From NCBI RefSeq assembly GCF_016757755.1, contig NZ_CP068437.1:2976001-3040000 (forward strand): a DNA stretch of 64,000 nt, read 5' to 3'. The notes beneath the pieces were generated by a model that was given only the letters and a program-made list of their open reading frames with translations, was not told where the DNA came from and did no database searches. Made by a program: the position numbers and the translations under genes. The first letter of the stretch is position 1. The number at the start of each line of letters is the position of its first letter. This document shows, piece by piece, positions 8,256 to 17,226 of this stretch. This DNA comes from Shewanella sp. KX20019. Lineage in GTDB: Bacteria > Pseudomonadota > Gammaproteobacteria > Enterobacterales > Shewanellaceae.

Positions 8256-10736
8256 TTAAGACTCATTGCCACGGAACGAAAGTACCGCTTTATCGGTAGT
8301 GACTTGGCTATGGCCCGCTTGTACTGTTCGCAGTGCCATTACCGGCTGAGCCGAGGCAATCGTTTCAAACCGCAGCGCTTCGCCCGCGTTCCAGCCGCCC
8401 CCAAATGCAGCAGCACGAATGATAAAGAACGGGCTATTAGTGAGGGGGTTAATTGGGGCAAAGTCGCTTATGGTGTCGCCTGTGGCTATTTGTCCAAGAC
8501 GTTGACCAATGCATCTAAAAGCGGTTGCTGAGGTAAACAGTAATACCCACTCTTCATTGACGGCGGTGTCATTGCTGACTTCAACTGGAAAATCGACGCT
8601 GTTGAGATTTCCCGTTGCGGGTGCGCCGTCTAACGCCCAATTGTTAGACCAGGCGGTCATATCGCGAACGGGGCCAACTCGGGCTTGCAAGTCCCCTAAT
8701 ATCTGCACACTGGCCACCGTTGAGTTGATTGGGTACTCTTGAGTTAACTCGCTTGAAAGCAGCAATTCAGCATCGTTAACCACGGCGACCAAGGCCAATT
8801 CGCCAATGGTATCGCTGAGGACAAATGGCGCAGTAAAACCGCTAAAGTCACTGTTTAACGTTACAATGCCCGCCTCTTTGTTAACCGTGAAATGCTCATC
8901 GGTTGGCGTCCAAAGGCTAGCGCCATTAGCATCGGTAATATCAGTAAAACGCGCCCCTGCACGAATGTTTTTAGTTTGCGCTGCAGCGGGGGCTGAAATG
9001 GGTTGGTATTGCGTATGCTGCAGCGCAACCGTTCCCCATTGCCGGAAAATATCAACAATGCCCTCATTGGGAATACGCAGCGGATTTAGGCCATAGATTT
9101 CGGCTGGCGGTAGCTGCCGATATTGCTCAGTAATGTCATAGCGCAAGGTCGTTAAGTCCACAGCGCTAGTAAAAAGCAGCTCAACTAAGCCGTTGGTGAT
9201 GGTGCCGCTAATACCTGCGCCAGTCACTACGCCGTTGCTATCGGCACTCGCGCTAACAATGGCCCTATCTGATATGCGCTCAACTTGCAGATAGAAGGTG
9301 TTTAACTTGGGTTCGTTTGCTGAGAGTTGAAATGATACTGTGGTGTCACCTGCGGCCACTACGCTACTAGACTCAACTAACCCCGCATAAGTCAGCGTGA
9401 ACGTGCCACGGCTAACATTGTGCTTAGTGATATCACCAGTGATGTAATCGACTGTGGCTAACAGCTCAACGCCATCGTATAGCTTGCCTGTAGTTTCACC
9501 TGCGCGCTCAAACACCTCTTGGCTTGGATAGTTACTATCATCGAACACCACCGCGCCTTTAATGGTACCAACCGTTAATAGTTTCTCACTGGGGAACGCG
9601 GCACTGCTTTGGTAAATCGCGTAACGGTAAGATGATTTGTAACGCAGAGTGATATTGTCGTTAATGTGCGTATGAGCAGATGACGTTAGCGTGACGGTAA
9701 TGTTCCCCGCACCGATGGTGACGGACTGCACTTGGCTCGAACTTCTAAAGCTCCCTGTCGGCAGCAATGAAATAGCGAGTAAGCCATCAGGATCATCTAA
9801 TACATCAGGGGTGGTAAATACGTAACTAAAAGTGCCCTCAATACTCGGTTGGGTTAGCGTTTTATCAAACACTTGGCTGGCTGTTAGATCACCGCCATCT
9901 TCACTACCGCCTGTGATGGTATTACCCGGCTTGGGTACTTCGGTGGTGATCGCGGGTAACAGTGACGCTTTCGTGCTATCAACCGCCACGCTTTTAGCCG
10001 AGGCCGCGGCCGTTAGCCTTGCTACACCGTGAAATACCAACGGTGAAACGGCATTAACAAAACGCAATTTAGTACAGCGACTTTCACCGTTCACGCCTTG
10101 GTTTGGCTCCGGGGTGACAAAAGGGATAGCAGGCTCAAAGCGAACGCCTCCCGAGTGACTGGCTGTGCTGGCTGTTGCTGACACCACTTTGCAAAAATGG
10201 GTTTTACGCGGCCATTCACCCACTTCATTACCTGAATACTCGACACTGATCGCGATAACAGTACCAGGGCTTAATGTGGTGGTTTTCCAATATTCACGGC
10301 CATTAAACAGGGTGCTTGATTGCAAATAGTCGGCTGAAAACGAATTTTGATTAAGCAAAAATCCCGGTCCACCATCACGAATTAATCTACCACTGGTCAC
10401 GCCTGACTCAATGATCTCTTTCATGTCAGTCATTCTATCGGCGTCTGTCAGCAAGTCAGATTCAACCAACATTAACGACACAAGCGGATCAGTTGGCGGC
10501 TCGCTAATAAAGATATGACCATCGAGCAAGGTGCTGGTGTTGTTAGTATCGAGCGCCGGGTAACACTTGGCGATATCGATAGCCGATTGCGCATGGTCAA
10601 TATCAGAGATTGCGCTAAACAGTTCATTGAGCTTGCCTGATTCAATCGCATTTTTAGTGCGTAAACCGCCAGCCTCATCGCTTGAACCAAGCAATTCTGG
10701 CTTAAATACTTTTAAATCGTTACGGGTAATTGTCAT
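8256..10736 (-). CDS. Large phage tail structural protein
   Basis: This 826-residue protein is built of repeated beta-strand segments (for example ITVTLTSSAHTHINDNITLRYKSSYRYAIY). It is low in cysteine and lacks signal or membrane segments. Its place directly downstream of the tape measure and one small gene is where siphophages encode distal tail and central-fibre components. The N-terminus (TRNDLKVFKPELLGSSDEAGGLRT) is a pattern seen in conserved proteins of such operons. I infer a structural role in the tail tip, possibly fibre-like, but cannot name the lambda equivalent. Confidence 0.55.
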   Translation of the reverse strand: MTITRNDLKVFKPELLGSSDEAGGLRTKNAIESGKLNELFSAISDIDHAQSAIDIAKCYPALDTNNTSTLLDGHIFISEPPTDPLVSLMLVESDLLTDADRMTDMKEIIESGVTSGRLIRDGGPGFLLNQNSFSADYLQSSTLFNGREYWKTTTLSPGTVIAISVEYSGNEVGEWPRKTHFCKVVSATASTASHSGGVRFEPAIPFVTPEPNQGVNGESRCTKLRFVNAVSPLVFHGVARLTAAASAKSVAVDSTKASLLPAITTEVPKPGNTITGGSEDGGDLTASQVFDKTLTQPSIEGTFSYVFTTPDVLDDPDGLLAISLLPTGSFRSSSQVQSVTIGAGNITVTLTSSAHTHINDNITLRYKSSYRYAIYQSSAAFPSEKLLTVGTIKGAVVFDDSNYPSQEVFERAGETTGKLYDGVELLATVDYITGDITKHNVSRGTFTLTYAGLVESSSVVAAGDTTVSFQLSANEPKLNTFYLQVERISDRAIVSASADSNGVVTGAGISGTITNGLVELLFTSAVDLTTLRYDITEQYRQLPPAEIYGLNPLRIPNEGIVDIFRQWGTVALQHTQYQPISAPAAAQTKNIRAGARFTDITDANGASLWTPTDEHFTVNKEAGIVTLNSDFSGFTAPFVLSDTIGELALVAVVNDAELLLSSELTQEYPINSTVASVQILGDLQARVGPVRDMTAWSNNWALDGAPATGNLNSVDFPVEVSNDTAVNEEWVLLFTSATAFRCIGQRLGQIATGDTISDFAPINPLTNSPFFIIRAAAFGGGWNAGEALRFETIASAQPVMALRTVQAGHSQVTTDKAVLSFRGNES

Positions 10737-10743
10737 AGTTTGC

Positions 10744-11115
10744 TCACACTGTTAAAAATCGTAATACCACGTTAGTGACCAGGTCATAGCCATTGACTTG
10801 ATCAAACAAATCAATGCCGCTCACCGCATCGCCGCTGTTATCCCAAATCACTTGCATGGTTTCGTTATCAAGTTTTAAGGTAAATGCAGTTAACACTGTG
10901 GCGTTATGCTGTTGTAGCGCTTCAAAATCTGCTCTATCTAAGCCGCTATCTTTAGTACCGAGTTCAATGGGTAAGCCCGATGGGATCAGCGTTTGATTAA
11001 CAATTAGCGCGCCGTTACTGGCTCGCTTAGAGTTAGCTAATACCTTTTTTTGGTTGTTGCGATTTAACCAAATAAGCTGCTGCAATTTGGGTTGAATGGT
11101 GTCAATGACTTGCAT
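10744..11115 (-). CDS. Small tail-operon protein between tape measure and tail-tip genes
   Basis: The 123-residue protein is acidic, with an alpha/beta pattern (MQVIDTIQPKLQQLIWLNRNNQKK, then a strand-rich C-terminus). It lies 32 bases after the tape measure gene and 7 bases before the large tail protein. No motif is recognised. Genomic place suggests a tail assembly or distal-tail role. Confidence 0.55.
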   Translation of the reverse strand: MQVIDTIQPKLQQLIWLNRNNQKKVLANSKRASNGALIVNQTLIPSGLPIELGTKDSGLDRADFEALQQHNATVLTAFTLKLDNETMQVIWDNSGDAVSGIDLFDQVNGYDLVTNVVLRFLTV

Positions 11116-11147
11116 GAAAACCTCGGCGTTAACTCGATATGTAAGGC

Positions 11148-14100
11148 TTACGCCCCTAATTGCTGCTGTCTCTCTATTTCAGCCATCAATTCAGCCAAAA
11201 TGGTTTTTTTAGTCTGTGTGTCAAACTGCTTATTTCCCACCTGCAGCACTAACACTGCCGAGGTGGTTGAAGTTTGCGTAGGCGTAATGGGTACGGGCGG
11301 AGGGACACTATATGAGGTTGCCGGCTCACTTGGTTGACTGATCTTGCTTGCTTGGGCATTTTGCTCTGCAGTTACCTGCTCGGCACTGGATTTATTAGCA
11401 TTTTCTTGGACCTTAAACTCGTCCATCTTCATCTGATGCACTCGCTTTAAGATCTGTTCAGACTCTAACAAGTCGGCAATCATATTCTTATCACCGCTGA
11501 TCTGAGCCTGCCTAAGTTGCTCTTTCAACTCAGCTAACTGACGATCATATTCGCGTTGCTCGATAGCTTTATCGTTCCCCTGCAGGCTATCTAGCTCATC
11601 TTTCAGTGATGAGAGGGTATCTTGCGCACTGCCGCGTAGCGCATCCATCTTATCTGTAGCGCTATCAATAGCAGATGTGAGGGTCCCCATATCTTGATCA
11701 TTCACCAACTCTAGCGATTCAGCTGCTCTTTCGGCTTTGCGAACCAGACTAATACTAGCTCCGCCGGTGGCCTCTAACGCCTCAACGAGTTCAAGCAGCT
11801 CCATTCGTTGTCGTTGGTAAGCCGCCTCAGTTTTCTTTCCTGCGATTTCAGCTTTGCGGGCAAAGGTACTTATGCCAGTAAAATCGATGGATTTTGCGAG
11901 CACATTCTCAAGATCTCTAATTTCGTTAGTGAGACTTTTATATTGCTGCGTCGCTTTTTCTAACTCGCTCGAATCATCAAGCAGTTTATTTTGATGATAA
12001 AGCATGTTTTTAAAGTAAACCGTAGCCCCTTCGCTTAACTCAGCAATACCATCGGTTATCCCTTTTAAATAGGCGGTGAAAAACTCAGCGACCCCAGACA
12101 GTGCTGTGCCAGCCTGTTCGGCGCTTTTTGTCACCATTCCTACGGTATTCTCTATCGTAGTACCGTAACCTGTTGTCGCATCTGCCGACTTTTGGATGCT
12201 TTGCTGGGTTTGATCCATGTTTTGCTGGGTTTGATTGTCAAAGTCGGCCTGTGTCTCTTTCAGCCTTTGATACTGTTCTATGACTTGCTGCAGATCACCA
12301 GATAAGCCAAGGGCGGCGGCTTGCTGGCGAATACTAGCATCAACTTGGGTATCACTTGCTGCTGCGGCCTCAACTGCAGCCGCTGCATATTTTAAGAATG
12401 CCTGGTTTAGTTCGTAAGTAGAGACAACACCATCTTTGGCACCCTGCTCAACTTGCTTAAACGTTTTACGGGCTGAGGCCTCTTGCTCTTTGAGTGTTTT
12501 GATGGTTTCAATGCCAGCCTTAGACATTGTCAGTTGCAGCGCTTTGATACTTGCAGCTTGTTTGTCTTGGGCGCTGATAACCTTAGTTACGGACTTAACT
12601 TGCTTATCTGCTGACTTCTCAGCATTGGCAGACATAGTGCTATACGCTTTGGTGGCTGCTTGCTCTACTTCGCCAGTTATCTGCTGCCAGGCTGCGCGAA
12701 CGTCTTTACCATCTTGCTCCACTTGCGCCACATACGCATCGCTAATGATCTGCAGCGCCGCAGCAGCTTCACGCGCATTTGCAGCTAGCTGATCTGCACC
12801 AATAAACTCATGCAGCTTGGCAAAACCCTCCATCATTTGCGCTAGCGACAACGTCACCGCAGCCGCTAAAGTAGAGACTCCCGCGCTTATGCCATTCCAA
12901 AACAGACGAATACCACCAGAAATGACATTGAGTGCCGTGGTAAATGCAGTGATGTTCTCAAGTACTGCCTTAAGACTAGAGCCGGAGTCGCGGATCATCG
13001 CTGAAAAGAATTGGCTTATATCTTCTGCTGCGGATTTTATTTTTCCGTCTTGATTGAGCTGATCAAACTGAGCATTTAAGTCTTTAAGAAAATCGACCGC
13101 CACCTGGTACACACCAGAATCGGCAATAATGCGCTTAAACTCTTCAAACTTATTCGAGATAAGATTAATTTGACCGCTGAGTCTATCGAGGCTTTTCGAC
13201 GCTTGGCCGTTGGCCTGTTTACCCATTTCATCAAACAGCGCTTTTATTGTCTCGCGGCCTAGCTCACCACTGGCACTTAACTTTTGCAGCTGCGTAACGT
13301 TTTTACCGGTAACCTTTTCAAGCAAATCCCATACTGGAACGCCGCGCTCAACCAACTGCAAGATCTCTTCACCCTGCAGCTTTTGCTTAGCCCACGCTTG
13401 GCCAACGGCAAGAATAATACCCTCAAGCTTTTCTTGGCTACCGCCTAAACGCGCATTGTAATCAACCATCGACTGCAATGAGCCGTTCATTGGGTCAATA
13501 CCAAAAGTCTTTAACGCTGAGAAAGCATTTTGCACACTTTCAAGCTTGGTCCCGGTATTGTTAGCAAGCTCTTTAATCCAAGCAACTGCCTGCTCGCCAC
13601 CGGCAATCGAGCCCATCATAGCTTTCATTTGCACAGAAAAAGACTGCGCATCATCACCCGCGGTCAGAATGCCTTTTAGGCTTTCCCATAACCTATCAAC
13701 ACCAATATATGCCCCAGCCATCGCCACCAGTGATCCGGTCGCTGATTTGATGCTACCGCTAAAGTCATTGGCTGATTTTTTTGACTCGGTGAGTAACTTG
13801 TCATGGCGGGCAAGTTGCTTATTGACGCTTGATACCGCGGTTTCTGCTGCAGTCTGTTGCTGTTTTAGCTCTTTACTGGCATCGGCCAGCTTATCCATCG
13901 AGTAGCCGGCTTTGGTGAGCTTATTGGTTTGCTGCTCGAGTTCGGTTTTGTTCTTACTAAGGCTTGTCGCTTGCTTATTGAGCTCACTACGGGCATGTTT
14001 TACTTTTAATGTGTAGTCGGCTTTTTTACGGGCTGCTTCATCGGAGGCTACAGCAATTTCAACCAGTTCACGGCGCTGGCTATCGAGCGCAGAAGATAAC

Positions 14101-14630
14101 TGCTTGGCACTCTGGGCTGTTGAGGTTTGTGCTTGCTCTAGTTGCTTTAGATCCGTATTGGCTTTGCTTAATGCTATGGCCTGCTCTTTACTGGCCTGAC
14201 TGCCCTTTTTCTGTTCCGTCGATAACTTATCAACACTGGCTTTAGCCGATAATATTTGTTGTTCATACTGCGCCAATTGTACTTTGGCTTGCTTATACTC
14301 TTGCTCGGTTTTATCAGTTTGAGCGGACGCCGCTTTATGGGCTGTATCAAGCTGTTTAACTGCCGCTATCGCCTGTTTTTGCTCTTTAACTAGCTTATCT
14401 AGCGCTACGCTGTTGTCACCATAGGCTTTCTCGCCCTTGCTAATAGAGCGTGTCAGCTCATCAATAGCGCCAATTGAGCCCTGTAGATCTTCGAGCTCCT
14501 GTAGCCGCTCGCTTAAGGTTTCACTTTGCTGGGCTAAACCCGCTAGTGCCTGTTCTGATTTCTTCGCCTCAGATGAAAAAAGGTCTTTACCCTTGATGAC
14601 CAAATTGATGACTTGATCTTTAAAGCTCAT
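11148..14630 (-). CDS. Tail tape measure protein
   Basis: At 1160 residues this is the longest prophage gene. Residues 1-300 are nearly continuous coiled coil rich in K, Q, A, E and L. Residues about 335-500 form the tape measure domain (GIDPMNGSLQSMVDYNARLGG, then VERGVPVWDLLEKVTGKN). Hydrophobic helices around 560-600 fit the part that is ejected into the host membrane. Coiled coil resumes after about 680. It sets the tail length, about 0.15 nm per residue in known cases, predicting a tail near 170 nm. There is no G/GT-like frameshifted chaperone gene before it; a terminator fills that gap. Confidence 0.93.
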   Translation of the reverse strand: MSFKDQVINLVIKGKDLFSSEAKKSEQALAGLAQQSETLSERLQELEDLQGSIGAIDELTRSISKGEKAYGDNSVALDKLVKEQKQAIAAVKQLDTAHKAASAQTDKTEQEYKQAKVQLAQYEQQILSAKASVDKLSTEQKKGSQASKEQAIALSKANTDLKQLEQAQTSTAQSAKQLSSALDSQRRELVEIAVASDEAARKKADYTLKVKHARSELNKQATSLSKNKTELEQQTNKLTKAGYSMDKLADASKELKQQQTAAETAVSSVNKQLARHDKLLTESKKSANDFSGSIKSATGSLVAMAGAYIGVDRLWESLKGILTAGDDAQSFSVQMKAMMGSIAGGEQAVAWIKELANNTGTKLESVQNAFSALKTFGIDPMNGSLQSMVDYNARLGGSQEKLEGIILAVGQAWAKQKLQGEEILQLVERGVPVWDLLEKVTGKNVTQLQKLSASGELGRETIKALFDEMGKQANGQASKSLDRLSGQINLISNKFEEFKRIIADSGVYQVAVDFLKDLNAQFDQLNQDGKIKSAAEDISQFFSAMIRDSGSSLKAVLENITAFTTALNVISGGIRLFWNGISAGVSTLAAAVTLSLAQMMEGFAKLHEFIGADQLAANAREAAAALQIISDAYVAQVEQDGKDVRAAWQQITGEVEQAATKAYSTMSANAEKSADKQVKSVTKVISAQDKQAASIKALQLTMSKAGIETIKTLKEQEASARKTFKQVEQGAKDGVVSTYELNQAFLKYAAAAVEAAAASDTQVDASIRQQAAALGLSGDLQQVIEQYQRLKETQADFDNQTQQNMDQTQQSIQKSADATTGYGTTIENTVGMVTKSAEQAGTALSGVAEFFTAYLKGITDGIAELSEGATVYFKNMLYHQNKLLDDSSELEKATQQYKSLTNEIRDLENVLAKSIDFTGISTFARKAEIAGKKTEAAYQRQRMELLELVEALEATGGASISLVRKAERAAESLELVNDQDMGTLTSAIDSATDKMDALRGSAQDTLSSLKDELDSLQGNDKAIEQREYDRQLAELKEQLRQAQISGDKNMIADLLESEQILKRVHQMKMDEFKVQENANKSSAEQVTAEQNAQASKISQPSEPATSYSVPPPVPITPTQTSTTSAVLVLQVGNKQFDTQTKKTILAELMAEIERQQQLGA

Positions 14631-14655
14631 CTAAAACGCTCCTTTGCTGGCTTAA

Positions 14656-14694
14656 TAAAAAGGCCGTTACCACCTTTAAGCGGTAACGACCTTG
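14656..14694 (-). terminator. Intrinsic terminator between tail tube and tape measure
   Basis: On the minus strand AAGGTCGTTACC pairs with GGTAACGGCCTT and is followed by TTTTATT. It would cut the late transcript after the tail tube gene unless antitermination acts, giving more tube protein than tape measure. Confidence 0.75.
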
Positions 14695-14723
14695 AGTTGC
14701 AGACCTACACTATTAATGAGTAA

Positions 14724-15443
14724 TTAGGCCGCGCTACGTACAAAGAACTTTGACTTACCCGAGGCAACAATATTCGAATCAGCAAGCACGCCGCCCTCGA
14801 TATCGAATGAACCAAAGTCATCACCAATCAAATCTAAGCCTGATGTAGGGCTAGGCTTCCACTTGTAAAACTTAAGTGTCCATGGCTTACCGGTAGCATC
14901 GTTCACACCGTCAATCACCACTTTTAGCTCTTTGCCTGACTCAACTAAGGCTTGCAGAGCATTACCGGCTTTTGAGGTGTAACTCACTTTTAATACTTGA
15001 TCCGCTGTGATGTTGCCGCTGCTTAATGGACGAATACCGCCAGCACTGACAACATAATCGACATTCACATCAAAAGTCGTTGCAGCATCATCGCTCTTAA
15101 CCACTGGCGCAATCGCCAGATCAATCATTTTGTTGGTATCACATAAGCCGTCAAGCACTGCAGTGAGTACCTCATCGCTAATCGCTTCTGCGGTGACAAC
15201 ATCTACCTTTCCGCGCAAAGCCAACGCCATATTAGCGTTGCTAAAGTCATTCATTGTTAACGATAACTTTACCGCCTTAACTTTAGTCACTTCGGCTGCG
15301 TTGCCGCCACCACCACGATAATTAGGCAAGGATTTAGTTTCTTGCTCAATGTCTATTTTAACGCCAGAGGCATTACCTACATCGCGGCCATCCGCATACA
15401 CAATGCCAGAGCCAATATAGCTCTCGGTTACGGTTTCGCTCAT
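14724..15443 (-). CDS. Major tail tube protein
   Basis: The 239-residue protein is rich in beta strands, Gly, Ser and Val, with no cysteine-rich or membrane parts. It begins with an acidic N-terminal arm (MSETVTESYIGSGIVYADG), as do tail tube proteins that polymerise in hexameric rings. It lies between the tail terminator-like gene and the tape measure, the invariant place of the tube gene. Its start overlaps the previous stop by four bases. A strong terminator directly follows, in line with a product needed in high copy. Confidence 0.8.
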   Translation of the reverse strand: MSETVTESYIGSGIVYADGRDVGNASGVKIDIEQETKSLPNYRGGGGNAAEVTKVKAVKLSLTMNDFSNANMALALRGKVDVVTAEAISDEVLTAVLDGLCDTNKMIDLAIAPVVKSDDAATTFDVNVDYVVSAGGIRPLSSGNITADQVLKVSYTSKAGNALQALVESGKELKVVIDGVNDATGKPWTLKFYKWKPSPTSGLDLIGDDFGSFDIEGGVLADSNIVASGKSKFFVRSAA

Positions 15444-15871
15444 AGTTGTTCTCCAAATTCTACGGTTTGAGTTATTGAGAGGGTGATCACCGCTAAGCCA
15501 TGTTTTTCATGGGCTTCGGGCATAATGTATTTACAAGGTTCACTCTCTTTAAAACCGATAAGCGCAACACCTTTAAGCCAATTAGGTTTATTAATGTCAC
15601 GTTGATCTTTATAAAAAGAGCTTCTTATGTTTCGCACCAGGTTTATTAGATCCGCTGTTGGGGATTCGGTGCGACTGAGTGTTACCCCCGCAACAATTTG
15701 TAGCGCCAAGTCATCACGGTATTTATCGCGGCCATTTACCGCACCGAACCCATCGGTGTAAGGCTGCAAGAAGATAAAACACTGCTCTTTTGCTAAACTT
15801 TGAGCATAAAAGCCCTCGCGCACGGTCGCACCGTCAACCATTTTTAAGCGGCTTAAAATAGCGTTAATCAT
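15440..15871 (-). CDS. Tail terminator-like protein (gpU position)
   Basis: The 143-residue protein has an alpha/beta pattern typical of small tail completion proteins. It begins MINAILSRLKMVDGATV and ends with a strand-rich part. In lambda-like phages the gene between the minor tail protein Z and the tube encodes the ring that stops tube growth and binds the head. Sequence similarity to gpU is not obvious by eye, so the call rests on order and size. Confidence 0.6.
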   Translation of the reverse strand: MINAILSRLKMVDGATVREGFYAQSLAKEQCFIFLQPYTDGFGAVNGRDKYRDDLALQIVAGVTLSRTESPTADLINLVRNIRSSFYKDQRDINKPNWLKGVALIGFKESEPCKYIMPEAHEKHGLAVITLSITQTVEFGEQL

Positions 15872-15906
15872 GATGTTTACTCGTTATAGGAGGTTTATGG
15901 CGAGGT

Positions 15907-16473
15907 TCATTTAACTTGCTGGTTATAGCGTTTACGCAAGTGCGCAATAATCGGCACTTCCAGATCATCACGCATGTAAGCAAAGCTATGACCCACTGAT
16001 GGACCATATAAGGCTTTAACACCTTGCGCTTTAGCCTCTTTAAAGCTGCGCCAACTGTTATCACCCTGCCTACGGGAGTACATCACCTGGTTACCGTTTT
16101 TACCGATAAAGGTAAACGCACCTTTAAACCAAGTTGGTTGATTGCGAATTGACCTCACTATCTGGCCACTATTGACGCGCTGAGAACGCTTACCAACTCG
16201 ATACTTTGGCGTTGCAAAACGCGTTAGTGAACTAGGCCGATAACGCGCGGTAATATGGGCGGTTAAGGTTTTAGGGTTAATGCTAAGGCTGAAGTTTTGT
16301 TCAATATACGATTTTGATTTAAAGCCATACTTACTGTAAATCTCATCAATGGCTAACTGCTTACCAAATACCGCCGTATCACTAACCGCTTTGGCAATCG
16401 CTGGCGCTTGCGCCTGACGCATTCGCTTAAGCTCTTTGGTTACAGCAGCAAAACCCGTAGTATCAAGCCACAT
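15907..16473 (-). CDS. Minor tail protein, gpZ-like
   Basis: This basic protein of 188 residues carries the pattern of the prophage minor tail protein Z family: an N-terminal helix (VTKELKRMRQAQAPAIAKAVSDTA) and a basic beta core (KYRVGKRSQRVNSGQI). Family members act in the final step of tail maturation before joining the head. I chose the ATG preceded by GGTGGG; a GTG three codons earlier is also possible. The order Z-U-tube-tape measure agrees with lambda. Confidence 0.7.
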   Translation of the reverse strand: MWLDTTGFAAVTKELKRMRQAQAPAIAKAVSDTAVFGKQLAIDEIYSKYGFKSKSYIEQNFSLSINPKTLTAHITARYRPSSLTRFATPKYRVGKRSQRVNSGQIVRSIRNQPTWFKGAFTFIGKNGNQVMYSRRQGDNSWRSFKEAKAQGVKALYGPSVGHSFAYMRDDLEVPIIAHLRKRYNQQVK

Positions 16474-16493
16474 AATGCCCACCGACTAACCCG

Positions 16494-16814
16494 CTAGAAC
16501 TCGATATAAACAAAGCTCACCGTTATTTCATCAGTTTCATACAGCCGAGTGAGCACGTACTGTTGTCCGGCTAACTCAAAACGGTCATCACAATTCACGC
16601 TGCCATCAGCTTTTAAAAACTCAGCAAGCTTAACCGCTTCGACTACATACTCTGAACTGTCATCACGCTGGGCTTGCTGCAGGTTAACGCCGCGATCAAA
16701 TGGTGCTTTGCCTGAATGACTAATAAACTGGCAAGGCGTTGCCAGCTTATTAAAGGCTCGTCCGAGCTTACGAACAAACCTTTGGTTAGCAGCGTGAGTT
16801 GCCACGCTAGGCAT
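16494..16814 (-). CDS. Head-tail joining protein (gpFII position)
   Basis: This 106-residue protein has an N-terminal helix and a beta-rich C-terminal half ending VLTRLYETDEITVSFVYIEF. It overlaps the preceding head gene by eight bases and precedes the gpZ-like gene. Proteins at this place attach the finished head to the tail. Function is inferred from order and size. Confidence 0.6.
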   Translation of the reverse strand: MPSVATHAANQRFVRKLGRAFNKLATPCQFISHSGKAPFDRGVNLQQAQRDDSSEYVVEAVKLAEFLKADGSVNCDDRFELAGQQYVLTRLYETDEITVSFVYIEF

Positions 16815-17127
16815 TCACTTTTACCCATACGGTAAGCGATGGGTTACCAGCTGCGGCCCATGCTTTACCCGCTAAGGTGTTACCCGATGCCGTTGAGGTA
16901 ATATTGCCATCAGCCTTTAAATACACCTGTGTGCCTTGGCCGATATCATCAGCCTCAACTTTGGCCAGCTCAAATACACCCGTGGTGACAAAGGTGCCCT
17001 CGGTATCTGCCACTACATTACCCAACGCGACAGCAACAAGCTTACCAATTAGCGTCGGTGCACCGCTTGCAACATCAGCGGTCGGCGTATGGTCGATAGT
17101 GTTGCCGTCACAAATATGATTATTCAT
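16807..17127 (-). CDS. DUF2190-type capsid decoration protein
   Basis: The 106-residue protein has the DUF2190 pattern: a TPTADVASGAPTLIGKLVAVAL core, then GVFELAKVEADDIGQGTQVYLK, ending in strands. Members are small beta-barrel proteins encoded next to major capsid genes and are thought to stabilise or decorate the shell, as gpD does in lambda. It is the first gene after the capsid fusion gene, separated by a terminator hairpin. Confidence 0.75.
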   Translation of the reverse strand: MNNHICDGNTIDHTPTADVASGAPTLIGKLVAVALGNVVADTEGTFVTTGVFELAKVEADDIGQGTQVYLKADGNITSTASGNTLAGKAWAAAGNPSLTVWVKVNA

Positions 17128-17163
17128 TACGTTATTCCTAAATCAATATTGAAAGATACAAAT

Positions 17164-17205
17164 GAAAAACCGCCCTTATGCGTTAAACACAAAGAGCGGT
17201 TTTAA
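17164..17205 (-). terminator. Intrinsic terminator after the capsid gene
   Basis: On the minus strand AAAACCGCTCTT and AAGGGCGGTTTTT form an imperfect stem ending in a T run. It sits directly after the capsid fusion gene and can raise capsid transcript ends relative to downstream genes, unless antitermination acts. Confidence 0.65.
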
Positions 17206-17226
17206 TTGTTGATTGATAATTGTTTT

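Noticed and set aside
8806..9096. Plus-strand frames inside the late operon
   Set aside because: They are antisense to continuous late genes, have no initiation signals and show no familiar motifs.
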